From the NCBI GenBank assembly GCA_050031985.1, contig JBNAIG010000045.1, forward strand, positions 15,511 through 79,510: a stretch of 64,000 nt of DNA, in the 5' to 3' direction. The first letter of the stretch is position 1, and each line of letters begins with the position of its first letter. Position numbers and translations under genes: made by a program. Source of the DNA: SZUA-368 sp028533045 (GTDB lineage Bacteria > Spirochaetota > Spirochaetia > DSM-2461). The notes below the pieces were generated by a model. It did not search any database. It saw only the letters and a program-made list of their open reading frames with translations, and was not told where the DNA came from. Of the stretch, positions 16,231 to 25,485 are shown piece by piece.

Positions 16231-19200
16231 ATGCGTCAAAAAAACGTATTTATGAAAAACATCTACCTTAGCTTAGCTCTATTATTTGCCATCATCCTCT
16301 CTTCCTGCGCCGACTCAATCTGGAACGGCAATATTCAGGATTTTACGGAAGAGGGAGTTTCCACCATAACCCTAAGCAGCTATGATGAGGACTATATACC
16401 CTCCGATTCGATCTCTTCTATAGAAGTCAGCCTGATTAACCCCTCAAACCTTGAGGGTACTTATATTATAGAGGAAGTGGGAACCTCCTATCTGGATAAT
16501 GATGATTACTCCTTTGATTCCTCCGATGCTTTGAGCGATAAAAAGCTTTACCTAACCCTTAATCCCGATTCGGAAGCGGAACGAGAGGAGATAACCCTTT
16601 CCCTGGATATTACGGCTACCTCAACAGGCCGGGTATTCGATACGGTCTACCTGACCATCCCTTGCGATACGGCCCCCAATGATGTTTTTGACCTGATGGC
16701 GGGAGCCACCACAACCGACGCCGTTTCAGAAGTCGCCTTCACCCTCCCCTCCGAATCCACCGACGACGATCTGGAGTACATAGAAATCACCTACAATATT
16801 AATGGCACCACCGACACGACCACTGTGACCCTCGACATCGATGAGGAAACCTATAAGAGTTCCCAGCTCGAAGATGACCTGGATATTACACCTACAGAGA
16901 GCGACTATCTCCGTTACTACAGTCCTCCCGAAGCGGAATCAGCCGAACAGTACGACTACTCGGTCGTCCTGATTGATAAGGCGGGGCAACGCTCCGAAGC
17001 GGTCCCCGGAAGCAACGGTACGGAGTACTTCACCATCACCTATGAGTCAAACGGAGGCTCATGGATAAATGACCCGGGCAACGATTATGTGACCGAAAGC
17101 GTCACCCTCCCTTTAGAGGATGACATTAGCCATTCCGACGGTTACTTCCTGGACGGCTGGTATGACGGGACAGATACCTATAAGGCGGGTGAAACTGTAG
17201 AAATTACGACAAATACGACCTTTACCGCCCAATGGGATGATGACGTCAGCTACACCCTAACCTATTACAGCGACTCCGCTTCATACGAGAAAAACTACAC
17301 AGGAACGGGAGTTACCCTGGCCAGCGCCACGGACCTGAGCTTTAGCGAATCGGGCTATACCTTCGCCGGCTGGAGTACGGAAGAAGTCTCCAGCGTGGGA
17401 GCGGAAGCCACTGTCAGATATTACGAAGCAGAGGCGGGAGACAGCAATTTTACCATAACTAATATGGACAGCGACTTGAGCCTTTACGCCGTATGGATTC
17501 CCGACTCGGCCACTCCCATTAGAACCAATGAAGAACTTCAAAGCGTTTCAACAGAGACCTGGGACGGGGACTATTATTTATGCTGTGACCTGGACCTTTC
17601 ATCGGATTACACCCACACTCCCATCGGGGATTCAGAGAACATGTTTGACCAGACATTTTACGGTTGGGGGCATACTCTCAGCGGACTGGATATGACCGCA
17701 GACGAGGATTCCTATGGTTTCTTTGGTACAGTGAGTGGGACAGTCGACGGTCTTACCATCGAAGGGGCCGATCTTGATGCAGGAGAATATATATATACAA
17801 GTATTCTGACTGGTAATTTAACTGGCTCAATAGAAAACTGTACAGTAAAGGGAACAGACGAGACCACTCCCAGTACAATGGCAACGTACGGATATACCGC
17901 AGGGATCGCAGGATATGCTTCATACGCAGAAATTAGCAATTGTACGGTTAGTTACCTCACCCTTACCGATACTTCTCCCTATGGAAAAATGGGAGGTATC
18001 GCCGGAGTAGCCTACTCTTGTACTCTAACAAACAACTCTGTCTACAATCTGGAGATCGATGGGGGCACAGGAAACTACACGGGCGGTCAAATTGGTTACG
18101 CCGACGACTGTACAATCACGGTCAATGATTCGGAGACGGAAAAAAATGTGGTCAATGACTTTACCCTTACCGACGGGGGTAACGGCTGCGGCGGCTTAAT
18201 CGGCTACGCCACAACCGTTCTCGTAGACAACTGTTCCTTAAGTGAAATTAACTTAACAACTGAAGGTACCTGGACAGGCGGAGTAGTCGGTTATTTTGAA
18301 ATAGACAGCGATAGTTCCATGATCGATTCGATTCTTACTACCGATGGGACTTTTAGTGATTGTGATATTGCTACTGTTAATTTAACTACATCCAGCTATC
18401 ATACTGGTGGGTTCGTGGGCTATGCAGCATGTACAAATAATAGTTCTTCAAATAACTCTTTTTTAAATTGCTCGGTAACCCTGGACAATGAATCATCCCT
18501 TTCCGGTGGCGATGATTACACAGGTGGGTTCGGTGGCTATATTACAGATGCCAACATGAGTAACTGCATAGTAAACCTATCTGATTCTACAATCACAGGA
18601 AGCAACGGCACAGGCGGATTTACCGGTGGCTTCCGAGTATATGACGATAGCAATAGTGCAATTGAACAATGTGTCATATTCGGAGAAGGAACAGTTACGA
18701 TTGATTCGGAAAAACAGGGTGTTGGTGGTTTTATAGGTATATTGGAAGGAGAAAATGGTACTAGCCACCAATTAACCCTTTCCGAGTGTTACTCAAACAG
18801 CTCAATAGAATTCGACGGCTCCTATTCGGGAAATGCCACCGATGGTTATACCTATACAAGTTATATAGGCGGACTAATAGGAGCAGCCTACGATGATACC
18901 TCAGATGCCCTAACTATAGTCATGAACGACTGCTACTACCGGGGCTCTTTTACCCATAATAACCATGCCGGAGAAGACTATACTGCCTCAGCCTACTCCT
19001 ACTATACCAAACCTCACGGGTTATTGGGTAATGTCGATGAATATTCCCAGGACATTACAGTAGAAGTCGACTCCTGTTACACCGAGGCTTCCTATACCTA
19101 TTACATTGATGATACAGGGACAACTTCAGATGTAGGGCTTATCTATGATTCCATAGAATCCTATTCAAGTAGAACTATCACCTACAATCTAGCCGACTCC

Positions 19201-19377
19201 TACTACCAACTAGACTCAGGCAGCGTAGATAGCTGGGGCACCTCAGCCACAACAAACGAAATGACCGGTACAAGCAGCGTCATGTCCAGCTGGGATTCGG
19301 CCACCTGGGGCTTTGACAGTACCAGCGGAACCAATGACGGCTATCCCTATTTAACAAACCTGGAAGAGACTTACTAA
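16231..19377 (+). CDS. Giant GLUG/InlB-B lipoprotein, paralogue 2
   Basis: 1048 residues. Lipobox LSSC (Cys26), then the family N-terminus (SIWNGNIQDFTEEGVSTITL). The shared beta region (TTDAVSEVAFTLPSESTDDD, LRYYSPPEAE), an InlB-B repeat (YESNGGSWINDPG... FTAQWDDD), a divergent second one (YTFAGWSTEE) and a long GLUG region follow, ending in NDGYPYLTNLEETY. No barrel gene adjoins it, unlike paralogue 1. It converges on the BspA-like gene with a 42-bp gap and no obvious terminator. A second in-frame ATG at 16252 could also be the start. Probably surface-exposed. Confidence 0.85.
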   Translation: MRQKNVFMKNIYLSLALLFAIILSSCADSIWNGNIQDFTEEGVSTITLSSYDEDYIPSDSISSIEVSLINPSNLEGTYIIEEVGTSYLDNDDYSFDSSDALSDKKLYLTLNPDSEAEREEITLSLDITATSTGRVFDTVYLTIPCDTAPNDVFDLMAGATTTDAVSEVAFTLPSESTDDDLEYIEITYNINGTTDTTTVTLDIDEETYKSSQLEDDLDITPTESDYLRYYSPPEAESAEQYDYSVVLIDKAGQRSEAVPGSNGTEYFTITYESNGGSWINDPGNDYVTESVTLPLEDDISHSDGYFLDGWYDGTDTYKAGETVEITTNTTFTAQWDDDVSYTLTYYSDSASYEKNYTGTGVTLASATDLSFSESGYTFAGWSTEEVSSVGAEATVRYYEAEAGDSNFTITNMDSDLSLYAVWIPDSATPIRTNEELQSVSTETWDGDYYLCCDLDLSSDYTHTPIGDSENMFDQTFYGWGHTLSGLDMTADEDSYGFFGTVSGTVDGLTIEGADLDAGEYIYTSILTGNLTGSIENCTVKGTDETTPSTMATYGYTAGIAGYASYAEISNCTVSYLTLTDTSPYGKMGGIAGVAYSCTLTNNSVYNLEIDGGTGNYTGGQIGYADDCTITVNDSETEKNVVNDFTLTDGGNGCGGLIGYATTVLVDNCSLSEINLTTEGTWTGGVVGYFEIDSDSSMIDSILTTDGTFSDCDIATVNLTTSSYHTGGFVGYAACTNNSSSNNSFLNCSVTLDNESSLSGGDDYTGGFGGYITDANMSNCIVNLSDSTITGSNGTGGFTGGFRVYDDSNSAIEQCVIFGEGTVTIDSEKQGVGGFIGILEGENGTSHQLTLSECYSNSSIEFDGSYSGNATDGYTYTSYIGGLIGAAYDDTSDALTIVMNDCYYRGSFTHNNHAGEDYTASAYSYYTKPHGLLGNVDEYSQDITVEVDSCYTEASYTYYIDDTGTTSDVGLIYDSIESYSSRTITYNLADSYYQLDSGSVDSWGTSATTNEMTGTSSVMSSWDSATWGFDSTSGTNDGYPYLTNLEETY

Positions 19378-19419
19378 AGAAACATATATTACCATTAAGA
19401 CGTAAGTACTCCTGCAGCT

Positions 19420-21732
19420 CTATTCTTCATACCAGGAAGGTTCACTGCCGTCGAGGCCGGAACCGGAGAACATACTGCTCATATCCGTAACATCCTCAAC
19501 ATCCCACTCCCAGGTATCGACATCTATGTCACCACAGGTAAAGCTGGATGCGTTATAGAACATGTTAGTCATACCAGTAACATCTGATGTATCCCAGCTT
19601 GAAATATCCTTATTAAATGCAGTGGCATAATAAAACATGTGTTCCATACTTGTAACATTGGATGTATCCCAGTTTTCGAGACTTTGATTGAATGCGTAGG
19701 CCATAAAAAACATAGCATCCATTTCGGTAACATTTGATGTATCCCAGCCATCAATACTTCCATTGAATATTTCAGCTTGATAAAACATAGCACTCATATC
19801 GGTTACACTGGAAGTCTCCCAGTTATCGAGACTTTGAGAGAATGAATCGGTATTACCGAACATATAGCTCATATCGGTTACACTGGATGTATCCCAGCTG
19901 TTTAAGGCCTGATTGAAGGTCTCTGCTCCATAAAACATATAACTCATATCGGTTACATTAGACGTATCCCAAATAGCAAGACTTTGATTAAATGCTTCTG
20001 CACCATAAAACAAATAGCTCATATCAGTGACATTAGATGTATCCCAATTGCTCAGGTCCTGATTAAAAGTACCTGCTCCGCGAAACATCCTCGTCATCGA
20101 CGTAATACTAGAAACATCCCAATTCTTTATATCTCCATTAAAAGAGGATGCACTATAAAACATGTTCCTCATAATGGCGACATTAGACGTATCCCAATTG
20201 CTCAGATCCTGATTAAAAGTACCTGCTCCGCGAAACATCCCCGTCATCAACGTAACACTAGACACATCCCAATTATTTAAATCTCCATTAAAAGAGGATG
20301 CATAACTAAACATATACCTCATATTGGTCACATTAGACGTATCCCAACTATCAAGACTTTGATCAAATGCTTCGGCAAAATAAAACATATAACTCATATC
20401 GGTTACATTAGACGTATCCCAACTATCAAGACTTTGATCGAATACTACTGCTTCGTTAAACATATAACTCATATCGGTTACATTGGACGTATCCCAACTA
20501 TCAAGACTTTGATTAAATGCGTCGGCACCATAAAACATGTCACTCATATCGGTTACACGAGACGTATCCCAACTAGCAAGACTTTGATCGAATACTTCTG
20601 CTTCGTAAAACATGCCGCTCATATCGGTTACATTAGACGTATCCCAACTATCAAGACTTTGATTAAATGCATCTGCGCCAGCAAACATGTCACTCATATC
20701 GGTTACATTAGACGTATCCCAACTATCAAGACTTTGATTAAATGCGTCGGCACCATAAAACATGCCACTCATATCGCTTACACGAGACGTATCCCAACTA
20801 GCAAGACTTTGATCGAATGCTTCTGCTCCGCAAAACATGCCGCTCATATCGCTTACATTAGACGTATCCCAACTATTAAGACTTTGATCGAATATATCGA
20901 CACCGTAAAACATGTAACTCATATCGCTTACATTAGACGTACCCCAACTATCAAGACTTTGGTCAAATACTTCTGCACCGTAAAACATGCCACTCATATC
21001 GCTTACATTAGACGTATCCCAACTATCTATGTCCTGATCGAATGCTTCTGCTTCATAAAACATGTAACTCATATTGGTAACATTAGATGTCTCCCAGGCG
21101 CCAATATCCTGATTAAAACTGGAAGCTCCATAAAACATACCTTCCATATTTATTGCGTTACTAACATCCCATCCGGAAATATCCTGATTAAAGGAAGTAC
21201 AATTCAAAAACATATAGGATAAATCTGTTAGGTATGAAATATCTATGGCTGTAATATCCTCTCCCGATTCACCTAAACCACCGATTTCCGAAGCTATATA
21301 ATAGGAGCGCTCTGTAATTTCGATCGTATATTCTTTTGAATAACCCTCCGAATCAGTCAACGTATAAACAAGTTCGGAAGAAAAGTCGTTTGCTGTAATA
21401 CCGCTTCTCTGTGTGACTCCGTCAACTGTAACAGTGTCACTGTTTTCTCCCGTTTCGAAGGATGCAACCAAGCTGCTAAGATCCGTATCTTCATGCATGG
21501 ATAACTCAATAGTATTATCATCAATAGTCCCCCAAACATAGCCGTAAAGATCACTGTCATAATCTCTTCGAAAGTAAAATTCTGTTATACCAGAACTACC
21601 TGTATCATCAATAACATCGGAGTCCTCAGAAGTATCGCTTAGATACACTACAACTTCTTGGGTTACATCCTTACAAGATACCAAAAGTACAACAAGCAAT
21701 ACAAAAACACATATTTTTTTTAATCTGACCAT
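19420..21732 (-). CDS. BspA-like (DUF285 repeat) lipoprotein
   Basis: About 770 residues. The ATG at 21732 is preferred over a GTG nine bases upstream, because GGAG lies four bases before it. Lipobox LVSC is followed by an acidic linker and a DUF5018/Ig-like domain (about 50-140, TDLSSLVASFETG, ANDFSSELVYTLTDSEG). About 23 tandem copies of a 25-residue DUF285/BspA unit follow, with consensus DMSYMFYGAEAFNQSLDSWD then TSNVT, and a final half unit. Such proteins form leucine-rich-repeat-like solenoids on the surface of oral and gut bacteria and mollicutes, binding host or matrix proteins. Convergent with paralogue 2 and divergent from paralogue 3. Confidence 0.9.
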   Translation of the reverse strand: MVRLKKICVFVLLVVLLVSCKDVTQEVVVYLSDTSEDSDVIDDTGSSGITEFYFRRDYDSDLYGYVWGTIDDNTIELSMHEDTDLSSLVASFETGENSDTVTVDGVTQRSGITANDFSSELVYTLTDSEGYSKEYTIEITERSYYIASEIGGLGESGEDITAIDISYLTDLSYMFLNCTSFNQDISGWDVSNAINMEGMFYGASSFNQDIGAWETSNVTNMSYMFYEAEAFDQDIDSWDTSNVSDMSGMFYGAEVFDQSLDSWGTSNVSDMSYMFYGVDIFDQSLNSWDTSNVSDMSGMFCGAEAFDQSLASWDTSRVSDMSGMFYGADAFNQSLDSWDTSNVTDMSDMFAGADAFNQSLDSWDTSNVTDMSGMFYEAEVFDQSLASWDTSRVTDMSDMFYGADAFNQSLDSWDTSNVTDMSYMFNEAVVFDQSLDSWDTSNVTDMSYMFYFAEAFDQSLDSWDTSNVTNMRYMFSYASSFNGDLNNWDVSSVTLMTGMFRGAGTFNQDLSNWDTSNVAIMRNMFYSASSFNGDIKNWDVSSITSMTRMFRGAGTFNQDLSNWDTSNVTDMSYLFYGAEAFNQSLAIWDTSNVTDMSYMFYGAETFNQALNSWDTSSVTDMSYMFGNTDSFSQSLDNWETSSVTDMSAMFYQAEIFNGSIDGWDTSNVTEMDAMFFMAYAFNQSLENWDTSNVTSMEHMFYYATAFNKDISSWDTSDVTGMTNMFYNASSFTCGDIDVDTWEWDVEDVTDMSSMFSGSGLDGSEPSWYEE
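19423..21255 (-). repeat. 75-bp tandem coding repeats of the BspA-like gene
   Basis: About 23 in-frame 75-bp units, each encoding MF, F-(N/D)-Q-S-L, W-D-T-S-N-V. Most neighbours differ at a few positions. Two-unit blocks around 20034-20170 and 20184-20320 are near-identical, 150 bp apart, a recent duplication. The units would allow copy-number change by slippage or recombination without loss of frame. Confidence 0.9.
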
Positions 21733-21741
21733 TTTCTCCAC

Positions 21742-22017
21742 AATCCCTTTATTCTGAAGTCATATATTAGCACATTTATTTTCATCCGACCATAAAAGAG
21801 TAAGGATTCATTTAATTAACCTATTTAAGATAGAGAAAATGTGTTTTTCCCGTGAATTCAGCACAAATAAATAACAAAATATTGGATTTCAGAATATTTC
21901 AGTCTATATTATGGCTTAGGTTTTACCGCCTTATATGTAACAACTACCTTTAGTGATTCTCCTTCTCGTATATAGCAGGTAGATTATTTAAAAACATTAT
22001 AGAATAAGAGATTAAAA
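21742..22017. other. A+T-rich divergent spacer between BspA-like and lipoprotein genes
   Basis: About 275 bp holding the promoters of the BspA-like gene and the 22018 lipoprotein. GATTATTTAAAA (21982-21993) recurs exactly at 31313-31324, upstream of the 31337 paralogue. No other structure was recognised. Confidence 0.4.
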
Positions 22018-25000
22018 GTGCGCCCATACCCAAAACCACGATTATATCTATTTTTATTACCACTCCTCCTTGCCTTCTTCTCCTGTGAAGATGCTTTTTG
22101 GAATGCCGACCTGACGAGCTACGTGGAAGACGGGGTTTCCATCATCACCCTGGCCAGTTACGACTTCTCCTACGTAGACTCCGATTCGGAAGCAACGGTC
22201 GAAATATCCTTGATAAACCCCCAGAGCCTCAGCGCAGAATATACCCTGAACGCGAGTGACACCTCCCTGGTCACAACCAGTCTGGACTGTGATTCGGCCA
22301 CGTCGGACAATACCCTTTATCTAACGGTTAGTACCGATTCGGCCGCAGAAGGGGAATCGCTTGACTTCTCCCTGGACATCACCGCCACCGATATAGACAG
22401 GACCTACGACACAATCAGCTTCTCCATCCCCTGTGATACGGAGCCAAATGAAATAACCGATCTTGTGGTGGGAGCCACAACGGATGATGCCATTACCGTA
22501 GCCGCCTTTACCCTCCCCTCCGAATCGACCGATGACGATTTGGTATACATGGAAATTACCTACAACATCACCGGGGAGACTGATAGTAAAACCGTATTAT
22601 TGGAAGTAGATGAGGAAGATTATCTAAGCATTGACTCGGAAGTGGATTTTAGCGTGACCGAAAGCGATTACCTTCGCTATTACTCTCCTCCCGGGGCGGA
22701 ATCGGCTGAGCTCTACGATTTTTCCATATCCCTCATCGACGATACCGGTCAGTATTCCGATGCCGTTACCGGCAGCAACGGTACAACTTACTACTATGTT
22801 TCCTTTGACACGGAAGAAGGAAGCTGGATAAACGATCCCGGCTCCTACTATGTAGAAGAAAACAGCGAAATAACCCTACCTACCTCCAGTGATATCTCTC
22901 TGGATGACTACACCCTAAAAGGCTGGACCGATGATAGCGATTACAGCTACAACAGCGGAGGCACCGCCACCATCACCTCCGACACAACCTTTACGGCAGT
23001 TTGGGAAGAAGAGACCGAAGAAGAGGATACCGAAGAAGTCGAAGAAACAGTCTACTACACCGTTAGCTACGAGGCCAATGGTGGCACATTCACAGACGAC
23101 TACACAACATCCTTTACTGTAGAAGAGGGAGGAAGCTTTACCTTGCCCTCCAACTCGGACATAAACTACGACGGCTACACCCTTCTGGGATGGTCCGACG
23201 ATGATGACGACAGTACCTACACCGCCTCTAACACAACAATCGAAGATGTTTACTCAGACCTGACCTATACGGCGGTATGGGAAGAGGATACCGAAGAAGT
23301 AACCTACTCCCTTAACTATTACGATTACAACGGAGACCTCTATTACAGCGATAGCGGGTATACATCCAGCGATACAGTCACCATTGATTTTACTTCAACC
23401 AGTACCGGTACTGGCCCGGATGGTTACACCTTTGCCGGCTGGTCAACAGATGAAACGGAACTGGACGCAGCCGCTACCACAAACTATTATATAGCGGACA
23501 GCGGTAGCAGTTCAGACGATTATCTTTATATTGGAACCGAAGACGTCTCCCTTTACCCTGTCTGGGTGGCGGGAACTCCCATTCGTACGCCGGAAGAGAT
23601 GGCCGCCATCTATGACGATTTGACTGAAGACTACTACCTAACCCGAAACATAGACCTAACTGCCGATACTACTGACTCGACTTTAAGCTACGGAACGTCC
23701 AGCTCCTTTACGAGCAATTTCTACGGCTGGAACCATAGCCTAACCAATCTATCCATGACGGCCTCGGGAGATTACTACGGGCTTTTCGGAGTCATGAGCG
23801 GGACCGTAGAAGACCTAAGCCTGGTAGAGGCGACATTTGACGGCGAGGATTGTTCTTACCTGGGTTTCATCGCCGGTTCCCTCTCCGGTACGGTTGACAG
23901 CTGTACCGTAGACGGAACAATAACATCCGCCGACAGCTATACGGGGGGCTTAGTGGGGTATGTGTATAATGACTCTGAAGACTATGTAACCATAAGCAAC
24001 TCAACCTTTGATGGCAGCATAACGGTAACAAATGGTAGAGCGGGAGGAATTATCGGATACGCCGAGTCGGCCAACACCATATATTTGACTATTAGCAATT
24101 GCTCCGTAGGAGAGAACTCATCGGGAGAGGAAAATACGACTCTCACGGCAGACAGCATCACCGGGGGAATTGTGGGTTACTTCTTAACGGGCACAGTAAG
24201 CGATTGTATTGTAAAAAATACCACCATAACCGATACCTCATCTTCCAATGGATTTTTAGGGGGCTTAGCCGGTTCGGTATCCAATGGGACATTTAATGAT
24301 AACCAGGTAAAGAACCTAACCATAACCGGAAATAGCACTGACGCAGTAGGAGGCCTGGCCGGAGCAGTCAATAAGACAACAATCAGCAATAGCGGAATTA
24401 CCGACGGGGTCAGCTTCACAAACATAAACATAACCGGCTCCGAAGAAAATACGGGGGGGCTCCTGGGCTATGCTAGCGGGACGACGATATCAAATATAAG
24501 CGTTTCAGACATAGAGATAACTTCTCCGGGATTAAAGTCAGGAGGGATAGCAGGATTAAGCGGCAGTTCCACAATCACAAGTGTAAGCGCATCAAACATA
24601 ACCATAACGGACTCAGGCAATCAAATGGGCGGCTTCATAGGCTATGCGACAGAAACGACACTGACATACTGTACTCTAGACCTTAGCGGATGCACTTTAA
24701 GCGGGGATAGCAGTTCATACATTGGAGGATTCATAGGATACTACCTGTGCGATACTGGAACTTATACTATTAGCCAGTGTGCCGTTTACGGCAACGGAAC
24801 TATATCTTCATCGGGCGACTACGTAGCTGGCTTCATCGCCTCTTTAGACGGAAGTTCTTCCAGCTCGGCCTCAAACGGGACATTAACCCTATCTGAATGC
24901 TATGTTTATGCCCAGATTCAGGACTCCGATGTACTAGGCGGTTTCATCGGAAGCACTGAAAAAGCGGCACCGGCATTTTATTTAAATTATTGTTACTTCC

Positions 25001-25362
25001 GAGGAATCATATACAATTATTCACAAACAAATGGACTCATAGGAGCTGATTCATCCTACCACAACAATATTTACTTCACCGACTGCTACGTCATGGCAAC
25101 CAACTCAAACGGAGAAGATATGGGCCCCATAGAATATAATTCGGCCTACGAAACCGAACACGACTGCTTCTACAGCACAGAAGACGGAGAAGATATCACC
25201 GATTCCCTGGGCACCGCCATGAAACAGGAAGACTTCACCACAGAAGCCAACTTCACGACTAACTGGTCCTCCGACTACGGCACCTACTGGGAGTGGGATA
25301 CAGACGGAGTAATAAACGACGGCTACCCCTACCTCACTAACCTCGAGGATACCTATGAATAG
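22018..25362 (+). CDS. Giant GLUG/InlB-B lipoprotein, paralogue 3
   Basis: 1114 residues, GTG start. Lipobox FFSC (Cys23), the family N-terminus (AFWNADLTSYVEDGVSIITL) and the shared region (TTDDAITVAAFTLPSESTDD, LRYYSPPGAE). Unlike its relatives it has two good InlB B-repeats in tandem (FDTEEGSWINDPGS and YEANGGTFTDDY), joined by a Glu-rich hinge (EEETEEEDTEEVEET), plus a third degenerate one (YTFAGWSTDE). The long GLUG region has more than ten copies of GGL-(A/V/L)-G-x and ends NDGYPYLTNLEDTYE. The cyclase-FecR-barrel operon follows 124 bp downstream. Confidence 0.85.
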   Translation: MRPYPKPRLYLFLLPLLLAFFSCEDAFWNADLTSYVEDGVSIITLASYDFSYVDSDSEATVEISLINPQSLSAEYTLNASDTSLVTTSLDCDSATSDNTLYLTVSTDSAAEGESLDFSLDITATDIDRTYDTISFSIPCDTEPNEITDLVVGATTDDAITVAAFTLPSESTDDDLVYMEITYNITGETDSKTVLLEVDEEDYLSIDSEVDFSVTESDYLRYYSPPGAESAELYDFSISLIDDTGQYSDAVTGSNGTTYYYVSFDTEEGSWINDPGSYYVEENSEITLPTSSDISLDDYTLKGWTDDSDYSYNSGGTATITSDTTFTAVWEEETEEEDTEEVEETVYYTVSYEANGGTFTDDYTTSFTVEEGGSFTLPSNSDINYDGYTLLGWSDDDDDSTYTASNTTIEDVYSDLTYTAVWEEDTEEVTYSLNYYDYNGDLYYSDSGYTSSDTVTIDFTSTSTGTGPDGYTFAGWSTDETELDAAATTNYYIADSGSSSDDYLYIGTEDVSLYPVWVAGTPIRTPEEMAAIYDDLTEDYYLTRNIDLTADTTDSTLSYGTSSSFTSNFYGWNHSLTNLSMTASGDYYGLFGVMSGTVEDLSLVEATFDGEDCSYLGFIAGSLSGTVDSCTVDGTITSADSYTGGLVGYVYNDSEDYVTISNSTFDGSITVTNGRAGGIIGYAESANTIYLTISNCSVGENSSGEENTTLTADSITGGIVGYFLTGTVSDCIVKNTTITDTSSSNGFLGGLAGSVSNGTFNDNQVKNLTITGNSTDAVGGLAGAVNKTTISNSGITDGVSFTNINITGSEENTGGLLGYASGTTISNISVSDIEITSPGLKSGGIAGLSGSSTITSVSASNITITDSGNQMGGFIGYATETTLTYCTLDLSGCTLSGDSSSYIGGFIGYYLCDTGTYTISQCAVYGNGTISSSGDYVAGFIASLDGSSSSSASNGTLTLSECYVYAQIQDSDVLGGFIGSTEKAAPAFYLNYCYFRGIIYNYSQTNGLIGADSSYHNNIYFTDCYVMATNSNGEDMGPIEYNSAYETEHDCFYSTEDGEDITDSLGTAMKQEDFTTEANFTTNWSSDYGTYWEWDTDGVINDGYPYLTNLEDTYE

Positions 25363-25485
25363 GGAAAGTTTAAAAAAAATATAATAAACATCAGATTAGA
25401 CAAGACAAATCCCTATTATTTAGGTATAAATTGAGATAAAGAACGATAGGGCCCACAGGGCAGAAAAGCGCAAGAGGAGAAAATA

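Noticed and set aside
20359..21222. 287-residue repetitive open frame antisense to the BspA-like gene
   Set aside because: Its 25-residue periodicity is only the reverse reading of the 75-bp coding repeats. No signal peptide or start signal.
19423..21255. CRISPR-like regular repeats
   Set aside because: The repeats are contiguous 75-bp coding units without spacers and translate to a DUF285 solenoid.
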